In this document: piece after piece, positions 53,717 to 63,377 of the stretch | How the letters are laid out: each line of letters begins with the position of its first letter | Numbering within the stretch: the stretch's first letter is position 1 | From: Acidimicrobiia bacterium | GTDB lineage: Bacteria > Actinomycetota > Acidimicrobiia > IMCC26256 > PALSA-610 | Direction: 5' to 3' | DNA: 64,000 bases | Assembly (NCBI GenBank): GCA_017882905.1 | Contig: JADGOO010000106.1 | Location: 1-64,000 of the forward strand | Notes under the pieces: model-generated | Told to the model about the DNA's origin: nothing | The model's input: the letters and a program-made list of their open reading frames with translations, nothing else | Database searches by the model: none | Program-made: the position numbers and the translations under genes

Positions 53717-56700
53717 GTGTTCCTGAAATCGCTCCAGATGAAGGGCTTCAAGTCCTTCGCCGAGAAGACCACCCTCGACCTCGAGCCCGGCGTGACCGTG
53801 ATCATCGGTCCGAACGGATCGGGCAAGAGCAACGTCGTCGACGCTGTGGCCTGGGTGCTCGGTGCGCAAGGCGCACGAGCCCTGCGCGGCGGCAAGATGG
53901 ACGACGTCATCTTCGCCGGCACCGCCCAGCGCCCGGCCCTCGGCCGCGCCGAGGTGTCGCTCACCATCGACAACACGAGCGGCGTGCTGCCGATCGATTT
54001 CTCCGAGGTCACGATCACGCGCCGCCTGTTCCGCACGGGCGACAGCGAGTACGAGATCAACGGCGTTCCGTGCCGGCTCCTCGACATCCAAGAGCTGCTC
54101 TCGGACAGCGGGATCGGCCGCCAACAGCACGTGATCGTGGGTCAGGGCCAGCTCGACACGGTGTTGAACGCCCGTCCCGAAGACCGACGGGCGATCATCG
54201 AAGAGGCCGCGGGCGTCCTCAAGTACCGCAAGCGCAAGGAGAAGGCCGAGCGCCGCCTCGAAGCCACCGAGGGCAACCTGCTCCGCCTCACCGACTTGCT
54301 GCGCGAGGTGCGCCGTCAGCTCCGTCCACTCGAACGCCAGGCCGACGCGGCTCGGCGCTATGAGGGCCTGGTGGCCGACGTGCGCGCGGCGCGGTTGCAC
54401 CTCACCGGCCGCGAGATCGACAAGCTCCGTACCCGCCAGGAGCGCCAGAGCGCACAGCGCGTCGAACTCGTGCGCGGCGAGAGCGAGCTGCGCGGCCAGC
54501 TGCGCGCGCTCGATTCCCGCGTCGCCGAAGCGGAGCGTCACCTCTCCGTGTCGAGCGACGACGACGCGGCCGACGCGTTGCTGCGCGTCGAGCAGCTGCG
54601 CGAGCGCGGCCGCGGACTGCAAGCACTTCTCGCCGAGCGCGTGCGCGGTCTCGACCGCGAGCTGCTCGCGGCCGCCGACGAAGGTGTTGTCGAGACGCTC
54701 GTGGCCGACGCCGACGCGATTCGCGTCGAGCTGCGCGCCGTCGAAGCCGACTTCGAGTCGTTGGCGCCGACGCGCATGGAGGTCGACGCGGCCGAGGCGC
54801 GCGTGCAAGAGCTCCGTGACGAGCTCGAGACGGCGGCTGACGCCGTGCCCGAGCTCGCACCCGAAGGCCGCGAGCGCCGCGCTGCGGAAGACGCGCTCGA
54901 ACAGGCGACTGCGGCATGGCGCGATGCGGATGGCGAGTGCACGTCGCTCGCCCGCACCGAAGAGTCGTTGCGCCGCGACGAACCGCGGCTCGCCGCGCAG
55001 CTCGCGGAGGCGGCCGCCGCGCTCGCCGGAGTGGCCGGCGAGCGGGATGCGCTCGAAGCTGCGGCGCGCGAAGCCGAGTCGGCGCGGGCGCTGCTCGACG
55101 CCGACAACGCTCGTCCGTCCGATGAGACGCCCGAAGGTTCGCAGCGCCGCGCGGCCGATGCCGCGCTCGACGGCGCTACGGCCGAGCTGCACGAAGCGCA
55201 ATCCGCGGCCGCCCGTTGGCGAGCCCGCGCCGACACGCTGCAGCTCGCGCTCGACGAGGCACATGCCGCCGCGGGCGGCGATGCGATCCAGGCCGTCCAG
55301 GGCGTGCTCGGGCCGATGCTCGATCACTTGCAGATCGACGACGGTGCCGAGCTCGCGGTGGCTGCCGCGCTCGGCGACGCGCTCCACGCGGTGGTCGTCG
55401 ACAGCGACACCGCCGCCCGCGCCGCGATCGACGAGCTCAAGCGCGGTCAGGCATCGGCGCTCCTCGTCGTGCTCGACGGCCGGGCCGGCCATGTGGCCCC
55501 GAGCCAGTCGATGTTCGTGCCTTCCGGCACGCGCGCACTCGGCGATTGCGTGCGCAGCGCACGCCCGGGCCTCGACGCCGTGCTGCGCCGTCTGCTCGCG
55601 AACGTCGTACTGGCAGCCGACTGGCGCCAGGCCGTCGACCTCGCGCTCAGCGACCCGGGAATCGTCGCGGTCACGATCGAAGGCGACCGCTTCGGCGGTG
55701 GTGGTGCGTGGCGCGCTGGGCCGAGTGGCCGTACGGCCGTCACGCCGGCTGCGCTCGAAGAAGCCCGCACCCGTGCGGCCGAAGCCGAGACCACGCGCGA
55801 CACCGCCGAAGCGGGCGTGCGCGACGCGCGCGAGCGCGTGGCGCAGGCGCGGGCGGCCGAGCAGCGAGCCGCCGAGGCCCTGCGCGCCCGGCGCCATCAG
55901 GTCGATCAAGCGCTCGACGAGGTGGGCCGCCGGCGCCGCGATTTCGAGCGGCGCACAGCCGGGCTCGACGAGCGTCACGCGCAGATCGCCGCGCGCCTCT
56001 CTGAGATCGCTACCCACCTCGCTGGTGTGCCGGCCGCGCTCGCCGACGCGACGGCGCGCCGCGAGAGCGCTGATGTGGATGTCGAAGCGGCCCGCCAACG
56101 AGTCGCGGCCGCGCGTCGGGCCGAGCTGGTCGCCACCGAGACGTTGCGCGCCCGGCGCGGCGAGCTCGATCGCCTGCGCGCCGGAGCCGCGGCGCTGCGC
56201 CGCGACTTCGAGGTGCGCGGCGCCGGCATCGATGAGCGTCGCAACGTGCTCACGCGCCGACTCGACGAGATCGAGCGCCGGCTGGCGGCCCGACCCGACG
56301 AGGAAGCTGCCGCCCAGGCGCGCCGGCTCGTGCTCACGGAGCGGCTCGCTTCGGTCGGCACGCTCGGCGTGCGCCTCGGGGAACAGCTCATCGCGGCCGA
56401 CGCACTCGCGGAGCGGTTGCACGAGCGTCGCCGCCGTCAATCGGAAGCCGCTCGCGCCGCAGGGCTCACCCTCGACGCACTGCGCGTGGAGCGCGTCGAC
56501 GCCGAACGCCACCTGACCGAGATGCGCGAGCGGGTGTCGCGGCTCGAGGTGGAAGACGCCGAGATCGCCCTGCGGCTGGAGACGGCTGTGGAGCAGGTGC
56601 GCCGGGAGTTCGACTGCGAGCCCGAGGCTGCGGTCGCCGCGCCGGCGCCCGAGCTGCCCGAGCAGGTGTCGCTCGCGCAGCACGTGCGCGACCTCGATCG

Positions 56701-57328
56701 CGAGCTGCGGATGCTCGGTCCGATCAACCCGCTCGCGCTCTCCGAGTATGAGGCGCTGCTGGAGCGGCACGACTTCCTCACGAACCAGCTCGACGACGTG
56801 AAGCACAGCCGGCGCGAGCTCAACCGCGTGATCCAGGCCGTGAACGCCGAGATCGTCGCCAGCTTCGACGCGGCGTTCGCCGACGTGTCGCGCTACTTCG
56901 AAGAGCTGTTCGCGCTGCTGTTCCCCGGCGGTTCGGGGCGGCTGTTCCTCTCCGATCCCGACGACCCGTTGCAGACCGGCGTCGAGGTGGAGGCACGCCC
57001 GTCGGGCAAGATGCCGAGGCGCCTTTCGCTGCTCTCGGGTGGCGAACGCTCACTTGCCGCGCTTGCGTTCTTGTTCGCGGTGTTCCGCGCTCGTCCCTCG
57101 CCCTTCTACCTGCTCGACGAGGTGGAAGCCGCGCTCGACGATGTGAACCTGCACCGCTTCCTCGACCTCGTGCACGAGTTCCGCAACGAGGCGCAGCTCC
57201 TCGTGGTGTCGCACCAGAAGCGCACAATGGAATCGGCCGACGTGCTCTACGGCGTGTCGATGCCGCCGGGCGGCTCGAGCCGCGTGGTCAGCCAGCGCAT
57301 GCGTGATCTCGCGCTCGAAGACGCTTAG
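53717..57328 (+). CDS. smc: Chromosome segregation protein SMC
   Basis: LQMKGFKSFAEKTTLDLEPGVTVIIGPNGSGKSNVVDA; hinge AVQGVLGPMLDHLQIDDG; C-terminal LSGGERSLAALAFLFAVFRARPSPFYLLDEVEAALDDVN; GTG start. Confidence 0.96.
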   Translation: MFLKSLQMKGFKSFAEKTTLDLEPGVTVIIGPNGSGKSNVVDAVAWVLGAQGARALRGGKMDDVIFAGTAQRPALGRAEVSLTIDNTSGVLPIDFSEVTITRRLFRTGDSEYEINGVPCRLLDIQELLSDSGIGRQQHVIVGQGQLDTVLNARPEDRRAIIEEAAGVLKYRKRKEKAERRLEATEGNLLRLTDLLREVRRQLRPLERQADAARRYEGLVADVRAARLHLTGREIDKLRTRQERQSAQRVELVRGESELRGQLRALDSRVAEAERHLSVSSDDDAADALLRVEQLRERGRGLQALLAERVRGLDRELLAAADEGVVETLVADADAIRVELRAVEADFESLAPTRMEVDAAEARVQELRDELETAADAVPELAPEGRERRAAEDALEQATAAWRDADGECTSLARTEESLRRDEPRLAAQLAEAAAALAGVAGERDALEAAAREAESARALLDADNARPSDETPEGSQRRAADAALDGATAELHEAQSAAARWRARADTLQLALDEAHAAAGGDAIQAVQGVLGPMLDHLQIDDGAELAVAAALGDALHAVVVDSDTAARAAIDELKRGQASALLVVLDGRAGHVAPSQSMFVPSGTRALGDCVRSARPGLDAVLRRLLANVVLAADWRQAVDLALSDPGIVAVTIEGDRFGGGGAWRAGPSGRTAVTPAALEEARTRAAEAETTRDTAEAGVRDARERVAQARAAEQRAAEALRARRHQVDQALDEVGRRRRDFERRTAGLDERHAQIAARLSEIATHLAGVPAALADATARRESADVDVEAARQRVAAARRAELVATETLRARRGELDRLRAGAAALRRDFEVRGAGIDERRNVLTRRLDEIERRLAARPDEEAAAQARRLVLTERLASVGTLGVRLGEQLIAADALAERLHERRRRQSEAARAAGLTLDALRVERVDAERHLTEMRERVSRLEVEDAEIALRLETAVEQVRREFDCEPEAAVAAPAPELPEQVSLAQHVRDLDRELRMLGPINPLALSEYEALLERHDFLTNQLDDVKHSRRELNRVIQAVNAEIVASFDAAFADVSRYFEELFALLFPGGSGRLFLSDPDDPLQTGVEVEARPSGKMPRRLSLLSGGERSLAALAFLFAVFRARPSPFYLLDEVEAALDDVNLHRFLDLVHEFRNEAQLLVVSHQKRTMESADVLYGVSMPPGGSSRVVSQRMRDLALEDA

Positions 57329-57343
57329 GACGGTCGCGGCCGC

Positions 57344-57988
57344 GTGATCGCGTCGCTGGCTTCCGCCGCGCCCGCTTCCGACGCGCACCGCGCCGCGTGT
57401 GGTGCGCCGGGGCACCGGCGTTGGCTGTGCGAGCTCTTCTGGTCACACAGCGACAGCCATGCGCTGGCGCGCGTCGGTCACTACCTGTCGCCCTGGGTCA
57501 CGTCGCTACTGATCGTGCTCGGCGCCGTGGTCGTGAACCGCGTCGCGCGCGTGGTGGTACGCCATGTGGTGAGCCGCCTGATCGCGTTGCGGCCCGGGTC
57601 CGATCCGCCGCGCCGGGCGCGGCGCGCCGACACGATCGGCGCGGCGATGCGCAGCCTGGCCACGATCGTGATCTCGTTGATCACGGTGTTCGCGGTGATC
57701 GCCGCGTTCGGCATCAGCCTGACGCCCCTGGTCGCCGGCGCGGGCCTCACGGGCGTGATCCTCGGCTTCGGCGCGCAGAACCTGCTGCGCGACACGATCG
57801 CCGGTGCGTTCATGATCTTCGAGGACCAGTTTGGCGTGGGCGACCGTATCGACACCGGCCTGGTGACGGGAGTGGTCGAGAACGTGACGTTGCGCCTCAC
57901 GAGCGTGCGCGACGACGACGGCGTGCTCTGGCACGTGCCGAACGGCGCCGTCACGCGCATCGCCAACCTCAGCCAGCGCGTCACCTGA
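57344..57988 (+). CDS. MscS-family mechanosensitive ion channel
   Basis: LTPLVAGAGLTGVILGFGAQNLLRDTIAGAFMIFEDQFGVGDRIDTG. Confidence 0.92.
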   Translation: MIASLASAAPASDAHRAACGAPGHRRWLCELFWSHSDSHALARVGHYLSPWVTSLLIVLGAVVVNRVARVVVRHVVSRLIALRPGSDPPRRARRADTIGAAMRSLATIVISLITVFAVIAAFGISLTPLVAGAGLTGVILGFGAQNLLRDTIAGAFMIFEDQFGVGDRIDTGLVTGVVENVTLRLTSVRDDDGVLWHVPNGAVTRIANLSQRVT

Positions 57989-57992
57989 ACCG

Positions 57993-58011
57993 CGGGCGGC
58001 CGCGTCGCCCG
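57993..58011 (+). terminator. Hairpin CGGGCG-gccgcgt-CGCCCG after the mscS-like gene
   Basis: 6-bp inverted repeat 5 nt after the stop; no U-tract. Confidence 0.35.
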
Positions 58012-58053
58012 GCTACCGCTCCGAGCAGGGCCCGTCGGTAGCCTGCGCGCCGC

Positions 58054-59229
58054 ATGCTCCCCGTGATCATCATCGTTGCCGTCGTGGTTGTGCTCGCCTT
58101 GACCACGTTCACCGTGGGGCGGGTTCGGAGCCGGCGCGGCGGCCGCGACGTGGTCGCGCCGCCGGAAGCACCGATCTCGCGTCCGATCACGCCGTCTGCG
58201 CGTCCGACCGCGCCCGGCGTCGAACCGGGAGCGGCCGTCGAAGCCGGAGATCTCGCACCACTGGCCGAGGCGCCGGTCGAGTCGGCTCCCGAAGCGCCGC
58301 CGCTGGCACCGCCCGAGGTGCCGGTCAAGGCGCGGTTGCGCGATCGCCTCGGCCGAACCCGTGCCGCGTTCGCGGGCTACGTACGAGGCATCGCCGGCCG
58401 CAAGGTCGACCAGAGCACCTGGGACGACCTCGAAGAAGCGCTGTTGCTCGCCGACGTGGGTCTCGAGACCACGAGCCACCTCCTCGGCGCCGTGCAGGCG
58501 CGCGCCAAGGAGTTCAAGGTCACCGACGCCGACGAGGTCGTGGCGCTGCTGCGGACCGAGATCGAGGCACTGCTCGAGCAGTCGGGAGTCGACCGAACGC
58601 TGCGCGAGGTTCCCGGCGAGGTCAACGTGTGGATGTTCGTGGGCGTGAACGGCGTGGGGAAGACCACCACGATCGGCAAGCTCGCCGCCCAGCAGATCGC
58701 AGAAGGTCGCTCGGTCGTGCTCGCCGCGGGCGACACGTTCCGCGCGGCAGCAGCCGAGCAGCTCGGCCTCTGGGCCGACAAGACCGGTGCCACGATCGTG
58801 CGCGGGCAAGCCGACGGCGACCCGGGCGCGGTCGTGTTCGACGCCATGAGCGCGGCCACGAGCCGCCACGTCGATCTGCTGCTCGTCGACACCGCCGGAC
58901 GCCTGCACACGAAGCAGAATCTGATGGCCGAGCTCGAGAAGCTCAAGCGCATCATCGACCGCACCGAGGGCGCGCTCAAAGAGGTGCTGCTCGTGATCGA
59001 CGCCACCACCGGCCAGAACGGTCTGCAGCAGGCCAAGCAGTTCGCCGAAGCGGTCGACGTGAGCGGCATCGTGCTCACGAAGCTCGACGGCACCGCCAAG
59101 GGCGGCATCGTGTTGGCGATCCAGGCCGAGCTGGGGCTGCCCGTGAAGCTCGTGGGTGTGGGCGAACAGCTCGGCGATCTGATCGAGTTCGACCCCCGCG
59201 AGTTCGCGTCGGCGCTCTTCGAGGAGTGA
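58054..59229 (+). CDS. ftsY: Signal recognition particle receptor FtsY
   Basis: FVGVNGVGKTTTIGKLA, LLVDTAGRLHTKQNLMAEL, LTKLDGTAKGG. Confidence 0.96.
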   Translation: MLPVIIIVAVVVVLALTTFTVGRVRSRRGGRDVVAPPEAPISRPITPSARPTAPGVEPGAAVEAGDLAPLAEAPVESAPEAPPLAPPEVPVKARLRDRLGRTRAAFAGYVRGIAGRKVDQSTWDDLEEALLLADVGLETTSHLLGAVQARAKEFKVTDADEVVALLRTEIEALLEQSGVDRTLREVPGEVNVWMFVGVNGVGKTTTIGKLAAQQIAEGRSVVLAAGDTFRAAAAEQLGLWADKTGATIVRGQADGDPGAVVFDAMSAATSRHVDLLLVDTAGRLHTKQNLMAELEKLKRIIDRTEGALKEVLLVIDATTGQNGLQQAKQFAEAVDVSGIVLTKLDGTAKGGIVLAIQAELGLPVKLVGVGEQLGDLIEFDPREFASALFEE

Positions 59230-59285
59230 CCCGCCGGTAGCCTGGCCCTCCGGCTGCCGCCGGTTCACAGTCCCAGGAGCGCTGC

Positions 59286-60731
59286 GTGTTCGAGTCGCTG
59301 TCCGAACGGTTCGAGGGGATCTTCAGCCGCCTCTCCAAGCGGGGCCGGATCTCGCCGGCCGACGTCGAGGAGGTGGGGAGCGAGCTGCGCCGCGCCCTGC
59401 TCGCGGCCGACGTCAACGCCCGTGTGGCGCGCGCGTTCGTCGATCGCGTGAAGGAGCGCGCCGTCGGCGCGGAGGTGCATCAGGCCCTCAACCCGGCGCA
59501 GCAGGTGCTGAAGATCGTCAACGACGAGCTCGTCACGATGCTCGGTGGCGAGACCGGCAAGATCACGATGAGCTCGAAGCCGCCGACGATCGTGCTGCTC
59601 GCCGGTCTGCAGGGCTCGGGCAAGACCACGCACGCCGCGAAGCTCGCTCGTCACCTGAAGAGCCAAGGGTTGCAGCCGATGCTCGTGGGCGCCGACCTGC
59701 AGCGACTGGCCGCCGTGGAGCAGCTGCGCACGCTCGCCGAGCGCGTCGATGTGCCGTTCTTCTCCGAGGCGAGCGACCCGGTGACCGTGGCCACGAAGAG
59801 CCTCGCCGAGGCCGCGCGCCTCGGCCGCAACGTGGTCATCATCGACACTGCGGGTCGACTGCAGATCGACGACGACCTGATGGACGAGCTGCAGCACCTG
59901 CGTGACACGGTGCACCCGCACAACACGCTGCTCGTGATCGACGCCATGATCGGCCAGCAAGCCGTCGACGTGGCCGAGGAGTTCAACCGGCGCATCGGCC
60001 TCGACGGCGTGATCATCACCAAGATCGATGGCGACGCGCGCGGTGGCGCGGCGCTCTCGGTGAAAGAAGTGGTCGGCAAGCCGATCCTGTTCGCGGGTAC
60101 GGGCGAGAAGCTCGACGAGTTCGAGGTGTTCCACCCCGACCGCATGGCGAGTCGCATCCTTGGCATGGGCGACCTGATGACGCTCATCGAGAAGGCCGAG
60201 GCGACCTTCGACACGCAACAGAAGGAACGCGCCGAGGAGATCCTGCGCGACGGCTCCTTCACCCTCGAAGACTTCCTCGGTCAGCTACAGCAGGTCCGCA
60301 AGATGGGACCCCTGCAGCAGGTGATCGGGATGATGCCCGGGCTCCCGAAGGAGCTGAAGGGTGTCGAGGTCGACGACCGCGAAGTGGTGCGCATCGAGGC
60401 GATCATCCAGTCGATGACCGCGGCCGAGCGCATGAAGCCGGAGATCATCAACGGCAGCCGCCGCAATCGCATCGCCATGGGCTCGGGCACGTCCACCAAC
60501 GAGGTGAACAAGCTGCTCAAGCAGTTCAAGGAGATGCAGAACATGATGAAGAGCATGGGCGCGATGGGCAAAGTGATGCAGCGCGCCGGCAAGAAGAACA
60601 AGAAGAAGAACAAGGGCAAAGGGGCGGCCCGCCCGGCCGCGGGGCTCCCGGCCGGCGTGGATCTCAGCAAGCTGGGCGACCTGAGCGGCCTCGACCTGTC
60701 GAAGCTCGGCTTCGAGCCCCCCAAGCGCTGA
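59286..60731 (+). CDS. ffh: Signal recognition particle protein Ffh
   Basis: LLAGLQGSGKTTHAAKLA, IIDTAGRLQIDDDLMDEL, M-domain with Met-rich GSGTSTNEVNKLLKQFKEMQNMMKSMGAMGKVMQ. Confidence 0.96.
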   Translation: MFESLSERFEGIFSRLSKRGRISPADVEEVGSELRRALLAADVNARVARAFVDRVKERAVGAEVHQALNPAQQVLKIVNDELVTMLGGETGKITMSSKPPTIVLLAGLQGSGKTTHAAKLARHLKSQGLQPMLVGADLQRLAAVEQLRTLAERVDVPFFSEASDPVTVATKSLAEAARLGRNVVIIDTAGRLQIDDDLMDELQHLRDTVHPHNTLLVIDAMIGQQAVDVAEEFNRRIGLDGVIITKIDGDARGGAALSVKEVVGKPILFAGTGEKLDEFEVFHPDRMASRILGMGDLMTLIEKAEATFDTQQKERAEEILRDGSFTLEDFLGQLQQVRKMGPLQQVIGMMPGLPKELKGVEVDDREVVRIEAIIQSMTAAERMKPEIINGSRRNRIAMGSGTSTNEVNKLLKQFKEMQNMMKSMGAMGKVMQRAGKKNKKKNKGKGAARPAAGLPAGVDLSKLGDLSGLDLSKLGFEPPKR

Positions 60732-60832
60732 GTCTCGGGCGCGAGCGCCTCGATCGAGTAGCCCGATCTGGGGCGCCTGGGGTGCCAACCGTGCTCCTGG
60801 GCCGGGGTGGCGTACACTTCACGATTCGTGTG

Positions 60833-60856
60833 CCGACCCGCGGATCCGCCGGTCGG
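60833..60856 (+). promoter_or_regulatory. Stem-loop in the rpsP 5' region (CCGACC ... GGTCGG enclosing GCGGATCCGC)
   Basis: Nested inverted repeats 36 nt upstream of rpsP, downstream of a TACACT box at 60813-60818. Confidence 0.45.
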
Positions 60857-60892
60857 CCGACAGCTCTGATGCACAGCAGGTAGGAGAGTGGT

Positions 60893-61216
60893 GTGGCGGT
60901 CAAGATCCGCTTGATGCGAGTGGGCAAGAAGAAGCAGCCCACGTATCGCGTCGTCGTCGCTGATTCGCACAGCCCTCGCGATGGGCGCTTCATCGAGATC
61001 CTCGGCCAGTACGAGCCGCGCCGCGAGCCTTCGCTGGTGCAGATCGACGCCGACAAGGCGCTCGCATGGATCGAGAAGGGCGCGCAGCCGACCGCACGCG
61101 CCGGCAAGATCCTCGAGCTCGCCGGAGTGTGGGACGGCTACCGCGCTCGCCACAACAAGGACGCAGCGGCGCAGCCGAAGCGTCGGACACCGGCGCCGAA
61201 GGTCGCAGCCGAGTGA
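60893..61216 (+). CDS. rpsP: 30S ribosomal protein S16
   Basis: [40 protein letters not shown]. Confidence 0.97.
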   Translation: MAVKIRLMRVGKKKQPTYRVVVADSHSPRDGRFIEILGQYEPRREPSLVQIDADKALAWIEKGAQPTARAGKILELAGVWDGYRARHNKDAAAQPKRRTPAPKVAAE

Positions 61217-61542
61217 CGCTCGACCCCGACGCGTTCGACGCCGAAGCGAGCGAGCTCGACGACGGCGAAGAGGGCGACGAGGCGAACCGCCTCGTGGGGG
61301 GCCGCGCGGCACGCGTGGCCGAGTTCCTCGCGCGCCAGCTCGTCGACGAACCCGACGGTGTCGACGTCGACATCGAAGACAGCCGGCGCGACTGTGATGC
61401 CTTGATCGTGGTGCGCGCGGCTCCCGGTGACGTGGGTCGCCTCATCGGCCGGCGCGGCCGCACCGTGCAGGCGTTGCGCCAGGTCGCCCGGGCCGCAGGG
61501 TCGATCGACGGCGAGCGTGTCCAGCTCGACGTCGTTGACTAA
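61213..61542 (+). CDS. khpA: KH-domain RNA-binding protein (KhpA/YlqC-like) with acidic N-terminal extension
   Basis: [34 protein letters not shown] overlaps the rpsP stop. Confidence 0.9.
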   Translation: MTLDPDAFDAEASELDDGEEGDEANRLVGGRAARVAEFLARQLVDEPDGVDVDIEDSRRDCDALIVVRAAPGDVGRLIGRRGRTVQALRQVARAAGSIDGERVQLDVVD

Positions 61543-61569
61543 CACCCGATCCGCGCTCCACCGCGAGCC

Positions 61570-62067
61570 GTGGTGACGGCCGACTCACAACCGCGTCTCG
61601 AAGTGGGCCGCATCACTCGCGCCCACGGGTTGCGGGGCGATGTGGTGATCGCACCGATCTCCAATCGTCCCGAGCGATTCGTCGCGGGCGCCATGCTGCT
61701 GGCCGACGATCGGTCGTTTGTCATCGAACGGGTGCGGCCGCAGGGCGCGACCTTCGTCGCGCATCTCGAAGGCATCGACGATCGTGACAGCGCCGAGCGC
61801 CTGCGCAACACGATGCTCTACGGCACACCGCTCGACGGGCTCGACGACGACGAGATGTGGGTGCACGAGCTGATCGGCAGCGAGTGCGTCGACACCGACG
61901 GCCACCCGCTCGGTCGTGTCGATGCGGTGCAGGAGAACCCTGCCCACGACCTGCTCGTGCTGCACGGGGGCGCGCTCATCCCGATGGTGTTCGTCGTGGA
62001 GCACGACCGTGCCGCGCAGCGCGTCGTGGTCGATCCGCCCGAGGGCCTGCTCGATCTGTACCGCTGA
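61570..62067 (+). CDS. rimM: Ribosome maturation factor RimM
   Basis: EVGRITRAHGLRGDVVIAPISNRPERF; DHDLLVL-like PRC-barrel region; gene order. Confidence 0.94.
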   Translation: MVTADSQPRLEVGRITRAHGLRGDVVIAPISNRPERFVAGAMLLADDRSFVIERVRPQGATFVAHLEGIDDRDSAERLRNTMLYGTPLDGLDDDEMWVHELIGSECVDTDGHPLGRVDAVQENPAHDLLVLHGGALIPMVFVVEHDRAAQRVVVDPPEGLLDLYR

Positions 62068-62076
62068 GAGGTGCCG

Positions 62077-62811
62077 ATGACGCGGATCGACATCTTCACG
62101 ATCTTCCCCGAGTACCTGCGCGGTGCACTCGAGTGCTCGATCCTCGGTCGGGCGCGTGCGGGTCGTCTGCTCGACGTGCGCCTCCATGATCCGCGCGAGC
62201 ACACCGACGACCGACACCGAAGCGTCGACGACGCACCGTTCGGCGGTGGGGCCGGCATGGTGATGATGCCGGGGCCGCTGTTCGCGGCGGTCGAGGCCGC
62301 GGCGCCTCCGCGCCCCCTGTTCCTCCTCGCTCCGGGCGGTCGGCGCTTCGACCAGGCCACCGCGCAGGAGCTGGCGGCGGGCGGCGGGTTCTCGCTGATC
62401 TGCGGCCGCTATGAAGGGGTCGACCAACGCGTGGCCGACCATCTTTGCGACGGCGAGATCTCGGTGGGCGATGTGGTGCTGGCGGGGGGTGAAGCGGCTG
62501 CGCTCGTGGTGGTCGAGGCCGTGGCCCGGCTGCTCCCGGGCGTGCTCGGAAACGCCGAGAGCCCCGTCGAGGAGTCGTTCAGCGCCGGCCTGCTCGAGCA
62601 TCCGCAGTACACCCGCCCCGCCGAGTTCCGCGGCTGGGCGGTGCCCGAGGTGCTGCGCGGCGGTGACCACGCCCGGGTGGCGCGCTGGCGGCGGGCGCAG
62701 GCCGTGCGGCGCACCCTGGCCCGCCGTCCCGATCTCCTGGCTCCCGACCAGCTCGCCGACGACGATCGGCGCCTGCTCGACGAGTTCCCGCCCGATCCGG
62801 CCGACGGCTAG
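62077..62811 (+). CDS. trmD: tRNA (guanine-N1)-methyltransferase TrmD
   Basis: RIDIFTIFPEYLRGALECSILGRA, DDAPFGGGAGMVMMPGPLF, ICGRYEGVDQRV. Confidence 0.96.
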   Translation: MTRIDIFTIFPEYLRGALECSILGRARAGRLLDVRLHDPREHTDDRHRSVDDAPFGGGAGMVMMPGPLFAAVEAAAPPRPLFLLAPGGRRFDQATAQELAAGGGFSLICGRYEGVDQRVADHLCDGEISVGDVVLAGGEAAALVVVEAVARLLPGVLGNAESPVEESFSAGLLEHPQYTRPAEFRGWAVPEVLRGGDHARVARWRRAQAVRRTLARRPDLLAPDQLADDDRRLLDEFPPDPADG

Positions 62812-62901
62812 CATCAGCCGCCGCGACTGCGCCGGCCGCCGCCTGAGCGCGGTGCGGCTGCGTCCCGCCTGTTTGCCCCGCTCGATTGCCAGGAGCTCGT
62901 C

Positions 62902-63246
62902 ATGCAACGCACCGATCTCGTCGACCGCGCGAGCTTGCGCACCGATGTGCCCGACTTCGCTCCCGGCGACACCCTCAAGGTGCACGTGCGCGTCGTCGAG
63001 GGCAACCGCGAGCGGGTTCAGGTGTTCCAGGGCGCGGTCATCCGCCGCCAGGGCAGTGGCGCTCGCGAGACCTTCAGCGTGCGCAAGGTGAGCTTCGGCG
63101 TCGGCGTGGAGCGCACATTCCCCGTGCACTCTCCTGTGATCGCCAAGATCGAGGTCATGACACGCGGCGACGTACGGCGGGCGAAGCTGTACTACCTGCG
63201 TGACCGCGTGGGCAAGGCCGCGAAGATCAAAGAGAAGCGCTTCTAG
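62902..63246 (+). CDS. rplS: 50S ribosomal protein L19
   Basis: [60 protein letters not shown]. Confidence 0.97.
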   Translation: MQRTDLVDRASLRTDVPDFAPGDTLKVHVRVVEGNRERVQVFQGAVIRRQGSGARETFSVRKVSFGVGVERTFPVHSPVIAKIEVMTRGDVRRAKLYYLRDRVGKAAKIKEKRF

Positions 63247-63377
63247 CCCTCCGCCACCTCGCGCGGGGCCAAGGGTGGCACCGATCACGTAGCCGAACTT
63301 GGCGGCCCCGGCCTCTTGGTCCGTGCTGCCAGTCTGCGTACGATGACGGCTCTCTGGGCGCCGGGCAGGCATGGACG

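Noticed and set aside
53261-56806. 1181-aa antisense ORF across smc and acyP
   Set aside because: Opposite strand of a clear SMC gene; composition is a GC3-driven mirror of the coding strand with no recognisable domain.
58036-59244. Shared 10-mer cggtagcctg upstream of ftsY and ffh as an SRP-specific regulatory motif
   Set aside because: The core TAGCCT is just a TANNNT -10-like box, also seen upstream of recG, and its distance to the start codon differs (9 versus 42 nt), so an SRP-specific motif is not supported.
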